DNA from: Methylocaldum marinum
GTDB taxonomy: Bacteria > Pseudomonadota > Gammaproteobacteria > Methylococcales > Methylococcaceae
Direction: 5' to 3'
Length of the DNA stretch: 64,000 nucleotides
Assembly: GCF_003584645.1 (NCBI RefSeq)
Contig: NZ_AP017928.1
Span: 5,469,501 to 5,533,500, forward strand
Below the pieces are notes generated by a model. It saw only the letters and a program-made list of their open reading frames with translations. It was not told where the DNA came from and ran no database searches. Of this stretch, positions 60,466-64,000 are shown one piece after another. Every line of letters starts with the position of its first letter. Position 1 is the stretch's first letter. A program made the translations under genes and the position numbers.

Positions 60466-61293
60466 ATGTCTGCCTTAAGCACGGAAATCCTGAGTCTTCC
60501 CAAACGTTGGTTTGTCAAACGGCCGACCCTGTCCTCGATCGTCGCCGGCTACCGGGGATGGCTGATTCCTCTGGCGCTGATCGGGATGTGGGAGATCGCC
60601 GCTCATTTCCGCTGGATCAATCCGGTCCTGCTGTCTTCCCCCTCGCTGATATTTGAGGGCTTCGCTCGTTCCTTCCATGAAGGCTTGCTCGTTCAGAACC
60701 TGAAACTCAGTCTGATCCGCATGATCGGCGGTTGGGCCGTCGGCTCCGTGATCGGTTTGTCCGTCGGCCTGGCGATCGGGCTCTCCGGCATTCTGGACCG
60801 TGTGCTCGGACCCACGCTGCAGGCCTTCCGGCAGATCGCGCCTTTCGCTTGGATTCCGCTGATTTCCGTGTGGTTCGGGCTCGGCGATTCCGCCAAGATC
60901 GCGTTCATCGCCCTGGTGGTGTTCTTTCCTGTAGTGGTCAATACCTACGAAGGCATTCGCGGCGTGCCGAAAAATCTGATCGAGGTCTCGCGGGTGCTGA
61001 TGTTCTCGCCCTATCGGCTGATCCGCAGCGTCGTGCTGCCGTCCGCCACCCCGGCGATCCTGAATGGCCTGGAACTCGGCTTTTTTTATGCCTGGCTGGC
61101 CACCATCGGTGCGGAATACCTGATGAACGCCACCGGGGGCCTCGGGTCGATGATGGAGAGCGCCCAGGAATCCCTGGAAATGGATGTCGTCTTCGTCGGC
61201 GTCATCCTGTCCGGACTGGTGGGAGCGGGTATCAGTCTGAGTCTCCGCCTGGCTCGCGGCCGTCTGCTGCGCTGGCGGTCTTCTTTCGTCTGA
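60466..61293 (+). CDS. ABC transporter permease, SsuC type
   Basis: 275 aa, six membrane segments. LSSPSLIFEGFARSFHEGLL, then AFRQIAPFAWIPLISVWFGL and the EAA loop EVSRVLMFSPYRLIRSVVLP. AAGGAGGTCG gives a strong ribosome site. It likely dimerises with the permease half of the preceding fusion. Confidence 0.9.
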   Translation: MSALSTEILSLPKRWFVKRPTLSSIVAGYRGWLIPLALIGMWEIAAHFRWINPVLLSSPSLIFEGFARSFHEGLLVQNLKLSLIRMIGGWAVGSVIGLSVGLAIGLSGILDRVLGPTLQAFRQIAPFAWIPLISVWFGLGDSAKIAFIALVVFFPVVVNTYEGIRGVPKNLIEVSRVLMFSPYRLIRSVVLPSATPAILNGLELGFFYAWLATIGAEYLMNATGGLGSMMESAQESLEMDVVFVGVILSGLVGAGISLSLRLARGRLLRWRSSFV

Positions 61294-61306
61294 ACGGAGC
61301 GCGCAC

Positions 61307-62119
61307 ATGTCGAAAGTCGGCACACTGGCCATTCGCAAGGTTTCTAAGCAATACAAGGTCAAGGGCGGACGCAATCTCGGTGTCCTTGAGAACATCAATC
61401 TGGAGGTGGCGCCAGGGGAATTCGTCGCTATCGTGGGCTCGAGCGGTTGCGGCAAATCCACTCTGCTGCGCCTGATCGTCGGCCTTGAAACCGACTATCA
61501 GGGCGACATCTTTCATGACGGCGAACGAGTCGCGGGTCCGAGCCTGCACCGAGGAATCGTGTTCCAGGAGCATCGGTTGTTTCCTTGGCTCACGGTTCGG
61601 GAGAATGTCGGACTCGGGCTGTTGAACTCCGACCTGGACGCGGCCGAGCGGCGCAAGCTGATTCAAGAGCACATCGATCTGGTCGGTCTGACCGGTTTCG
61701 AACAGGCGTATCCCCATCAGCTTTCCGGCGGCATGGCGCAGCGGGCCGCCATCGCCCGCGGCCTGGTCAACACGCCGGAAATCCTGCTGCTGGACGAACC
61801 CTTCGGTGCCCTCGACGCCCTGACCAAGATTTACTTGCAGAGCGAATTGCACCGGATCTGGCACCGGGAAAAAATCACCATGATCATGGTCACACATGAT
61901 GTGGAGGAGGCGGTTTTCCTATCCGACCGCGTGGTGGTGATGGATGCCCGGCCCGGCCGCATCAAGCGCATCGTGCCCATCCACCTGGATCATCCCCGCG
62001 ACCGAGCCGATCGGGAATTCGTGCGGCTCAAGGACGAAGTGCTGCGGGAAATCAGCGGATTCACACCCCATGCCGGCAAGCCGGCGCTCAAGGCGGTGAA
62101 TGGCGGGGTGGCCTACTGA
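61307..62119 (+). CDS. ABC transporter ATPase, SsuB type
   Basis: 270 aa. Walker A GSSGCGKST (about 45-53), Q-loop VFQEHRLFPWLTVREN, signature LSGGMAQRAAIARGL, Walker B ILLLDEPFGALD, switch His MVTHD. The FPWLTVxEN segment is characteristic of nitrate/sulfonate importers. It follows the permease by 13 nt. Confidence 0.93.
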   Translation: MSKVGTLAIRKVSKQYKVKGGRNLGVLENINLEVAPGEFVAIVGSSGCGKSTLLRLIVGLETDYQGDIFHDGERVAGPSLHRGIVFQEHRLFPWLTVRENVGLGLLNSDLDAAERRKLIQEHIDLVGLTGFEQAYPHQLSGGMAQRAAIARGLVNTPEILLLDEPFGALDALTKIYLQSELHRIWHREKITMIMVTHDVEEAVFLSDRVVVMDARPGRIKRIVPIHLDHPRDRADREFVRLKDEVLREISGFTPHAGKPALKAVNGGVAY

Positions 62120-62132
62120 GAAGGAGCGGACC

Positions 62133-62997
62133 ATGGCGGAGACAATGCTGATTGGCGAGCCGGCCGACGTCTTGCGCGAACGGCTATTGAGCCGCCGCGG
62201 CTTCATCGCCGGATTGTTGAGCGCCGGTTTCGCGCTGGCGGTGCGGCCTGTGACGGCGCAGACCGTGATTCATACCGACAGCGTCGGACTGGTGTCCGGC
62301 GCTGTCGAAATCCCGACCAAAGACGGCGTTCTGCCGGCGTACCGCTCGGCGCCACAAGGGCCCGGCAGGCATCCGGTAGTTCTGGTGGTGCACGAAATTT
62401 TCGGCGTCCACGAACACATCAAGGACATCACCCGCCGCCTCGCTAAACTAGGCTACCTCGCAGTCGCGCCGGAGCTGTACTTCCGGCAGGGCGATGTGTC
62501 CAAGTTGGAGAGCATCGAGGCCATTCGCGAGCGGGTGGTATCGAAGGTTTCGGACGCCCAGGTGCTAGCGGACCTGGATGCCGCCGTCGATTGGGCAGGC
62601 AAGAACGGCGGCGACCTGAAGCGGGTCGGGATCACCGGCTTTTGCTGGGGTGGGCGTATCGTCTGGCTGTATGCCGCCCATCAATCCAAGCTCAAGGCCG
62701 GCCGTCGCCTGGTATGGACGCCTGGACGGCGAGCGCACCGAGCGCACCCCGAAGTTCCCGATCGACGTGGCTAGCGAACTCAAGGCGCCGGTGCTGGGAC
62801 TTTCCGGCGGCCAGGACCAGGGGATTCCGCTCGAAACGGTGGAACGCATGCGGGCGGTGCTGAAGGATGCCGGAGGAGCGTCCGAAATCCGGGTTTACCC
62901 CGACGCTCCCCACGCGTTTTATGCCGATTATCGGCCCAGCTACTGTAAAAAAGAGGGGGAGGAATCTCTAAAGCGTGAGCCGACACACTGGCTGTAA
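62133..62997 (+). pseudogene. Tat-exported dienelactone hydrolase, frameshifted and 3' altered
   Basis: ATG 62133 behind AAGGAGCGG. LLSRRGFIAGLLSAGFALAV is a twin-arginine signal. VVLVVHEIFGVHEHIKDITR and GITGFCWGGRIVWLYA give the oxyanion region and nucleophile Cys. At about 62700 the frame is lost; the next frame continues AVAWYGRLDGERTERTPKFP, GGQDQGIPLETVERMR (Asp) and YPDAPHAFYADYRPSY (His). After that Tyr the expected C-terminal helix is replaced by CKKEGEESLKREPTHWL, foreign-looking sequence. Probably inactive unless the frameshift is an assembly error. Confidence 0.75.
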
Positions 62998-63060
62998 GCT
63001 GTGACACGAACACAGCGTCCAAGCGTGCGGTTGATGTTCTCGATGCCCGAGGTTAGGGCC

Positions 63061-63158
63061 GTAGGATGCGCCGAGGAACGAAGCGCATCGTTCAAGGCCG
63101 CTCCATTCCCGGCGTCCCATCGCGAACGATGCGTTTCACTTCGTTCAGCACATCCTAC
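63061..63158. repeat. Palindromic repeat GTAGGATGCG family
   Basis: GTAGGATGCGCCGAGGAACG to CAGCACATCCTAC with GCGCATCGTTC/GAACGATGCG arms; related to 47568-47684. It lies between convergent genes. Confidence 0.65.
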
Positions 63159-63172
63159 AGAAGACGCAAGAC

Positions 63173-64000
63173 TCAGCCCGCGCTGTCGGAAAATGCGCCA
63201 TCGATTCCGATGCGACGGTGGCGCAAAGCCGGAAACGTCGTCCGCACCTCCTCGATTCGGCGCCGCGATACTTCGGCAAGCACAACGCCAGGCTCTGTGT
63301 CCAGCTGGGCCAGCACCGAGCCCCAGGGGTCCACCACCATGCTGTGGCCGTAGGTTTCGCGCCCGTTCGGGTGAGTTCCGCCCTGGTTCGCGGCGACGAC
63401 ATAGCAGAGATTCTCCACGGCGCGGGCGCGCACCAAGACATCCCAGTGCGCTTTGCCGGTGGCGGCGGTAAACGCCGAGGGCAGGGCGAGGATATCGAGC
63501 CCTTGCGCGGCGAGATACCGAAACAATTCGGGGAAACGCAGATCGTAACAAACGGCGACCCCGAGGCGGCCGAACGGCGTGTCGAGCACCAGCGGGGTAT
63601 TACCCGGCTCGATGGTGTTGGATTCCCGGTATTGCTCGCGGCTGCCGGGTACGTCGACGTCGAACAGGTGAATCTTGTCGTATCGCGCCACTCGTCGCCC
63701 GCTGTCGTCGTAAACCGGGCTGGCGGCGTAGACCTTGCCGGAGGGCGTCCGGATTGGGATCGTGCCGCCCACGAGCCATATTCGGTTCTTCGCGGCGGCT
63801 TCCGCCAGAAAATCTTGGATCGGCCCGCTACCATCGCTTTCCGCCGCTTCAAGCTTGTCGGTTTCCTTGCGGCCCATGAGGGCGACGTTCTCCGGGAGGA
63901 CTACCAGCCGGGCGCCGGAGTCGGCGGACCGTTCGATCAGAGATCCGATCGAAGCCAGGTTGGAGGCTACGTCCGGGGTGGAGGTCAGTTGTACGGCGGC
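63173..64000 (-). CDS. Carbon-nitrogen hydrolase (nitrilase superfamily, Nit1-like), 5' partial
   Basis: The frame is open to the window edge; 275 residues are visible. The catalytic triad is present: Glu in VVLPENVALM, Lys in RYDKIHLFDVDVPG, Cys in GVAVCYDLRFPELFR. ANQGGTHPNGRETYGHSMVV and DPWGSVLAQLDTEPG match the Nit1/deaminated-glutathione amidase branch. Convergent with the dienelactone hydrolase gene. Confidence 0.92.
   Translation of the reverse strand, partial: AAVQLTSTPDVASNLASIGSLIERSADSGARLVVLPENVALMGRKETDKLEAAESDGSGPIQDFLAEAAAKNRIWLVGGTIPIRTPSGKVYAASPVYDDSGRRVARYDKIHLFDVDVPGSREQYRESNTIEPGNTPLVLDTPFGRLGVAVCYDLRFPELFRYLAAQGLDILALPSAFTAATGKAHWDVLVRARAVENLCYVVAANQGGTHPNGRETYGHSMVVDPWGSVLAQLDTEPGVVLAEVSRRRIEEVRTTFPALRHRRIGIDGAFSDSAG

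Overview
The window is GC-rich bacterial chromosome interrupted by a more AT-rich, IS-laden accessory island. Gene families point to a gammaproteobacterium: a membrane formate dehydrogenase with selenocysteine machinery (fdhE, selC, selD), a Fur box, a catecholate-siderophore type dehydrogenase and a PEP-CTERM protein. A methanotroph-like Methylococcales host is possible, but that is inference.

Left arm (1-16 kb): the end of a formate dehydrogenase operon (beta, gamma, fdhE); a TetR regulator and a secreted beta-propeller protein that share the operator core GACCGGTC; a Fur-box promoter with two small Cys-containing ORFs; an EcsC-like gene; and a ferric-siderophore operon (SIP reductase, binding lipoprotein, two FecCD permeases, and an ATPase fused to an MFS transporter). 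An entA-like gene, a truncated Fic gene and ccdAB follow.

Middle (16-47.5 kb): a wrecked integron. At 26668 lie the first 19 codons of an integron integrase, cut by an IS5-family element. Upstream of it are an attI core and eight gene cassettes with eight attC sites, all read on the minus strand (21.2-26.5 kb). A second, plus-strand set of attC-bounded genes runs from about 35.7 to 47.5 kb. It holds an HExxH protease fragment with a probable lipoprotein partner, a LysM/toxin-44-like effector with a membrane partner, an STM2901/DUF1493 pair, a VOC protein, a peptidase S51 gene and an acetyltransferase. Insertions include three 2354-bp IS66 elements, each with a perfect 8-bp target duplication; three copies of a 1.01-kb IS5-type element (IS-A); and three copies of a 1036-bp element (IS-B), one inserted inside another. 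There are also Tn3 and tyrosine-recombinase remnants and a 525-bp direct duplication that keeps the empty target site of one IS66 copy.

Right arm (47.9-64 kb): tRNA-Sec (selC), a decayed acyl-CoA dehydrogenase gene, a PhnD-like binding protein, a frameshifted TusA-like ORF and selD; IS1380 and IS4 remnants; then, behind a sigma-54-like promoter, an apparent uptake/catabolic operon (amidohydrolase, porin, two NMT1/SsuA-type binding proteins, an MFS-ABC permease fusion, a second permease, an ATPase and a dienelactone hydrolase). A nitrilase-superfamily gene runs off the end on the minus strand.

All assignments come from reading the sequence and recalled family motifs. No database search was run. 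Several genes carry single-base frameshifts, which could be true decay or assembly error.
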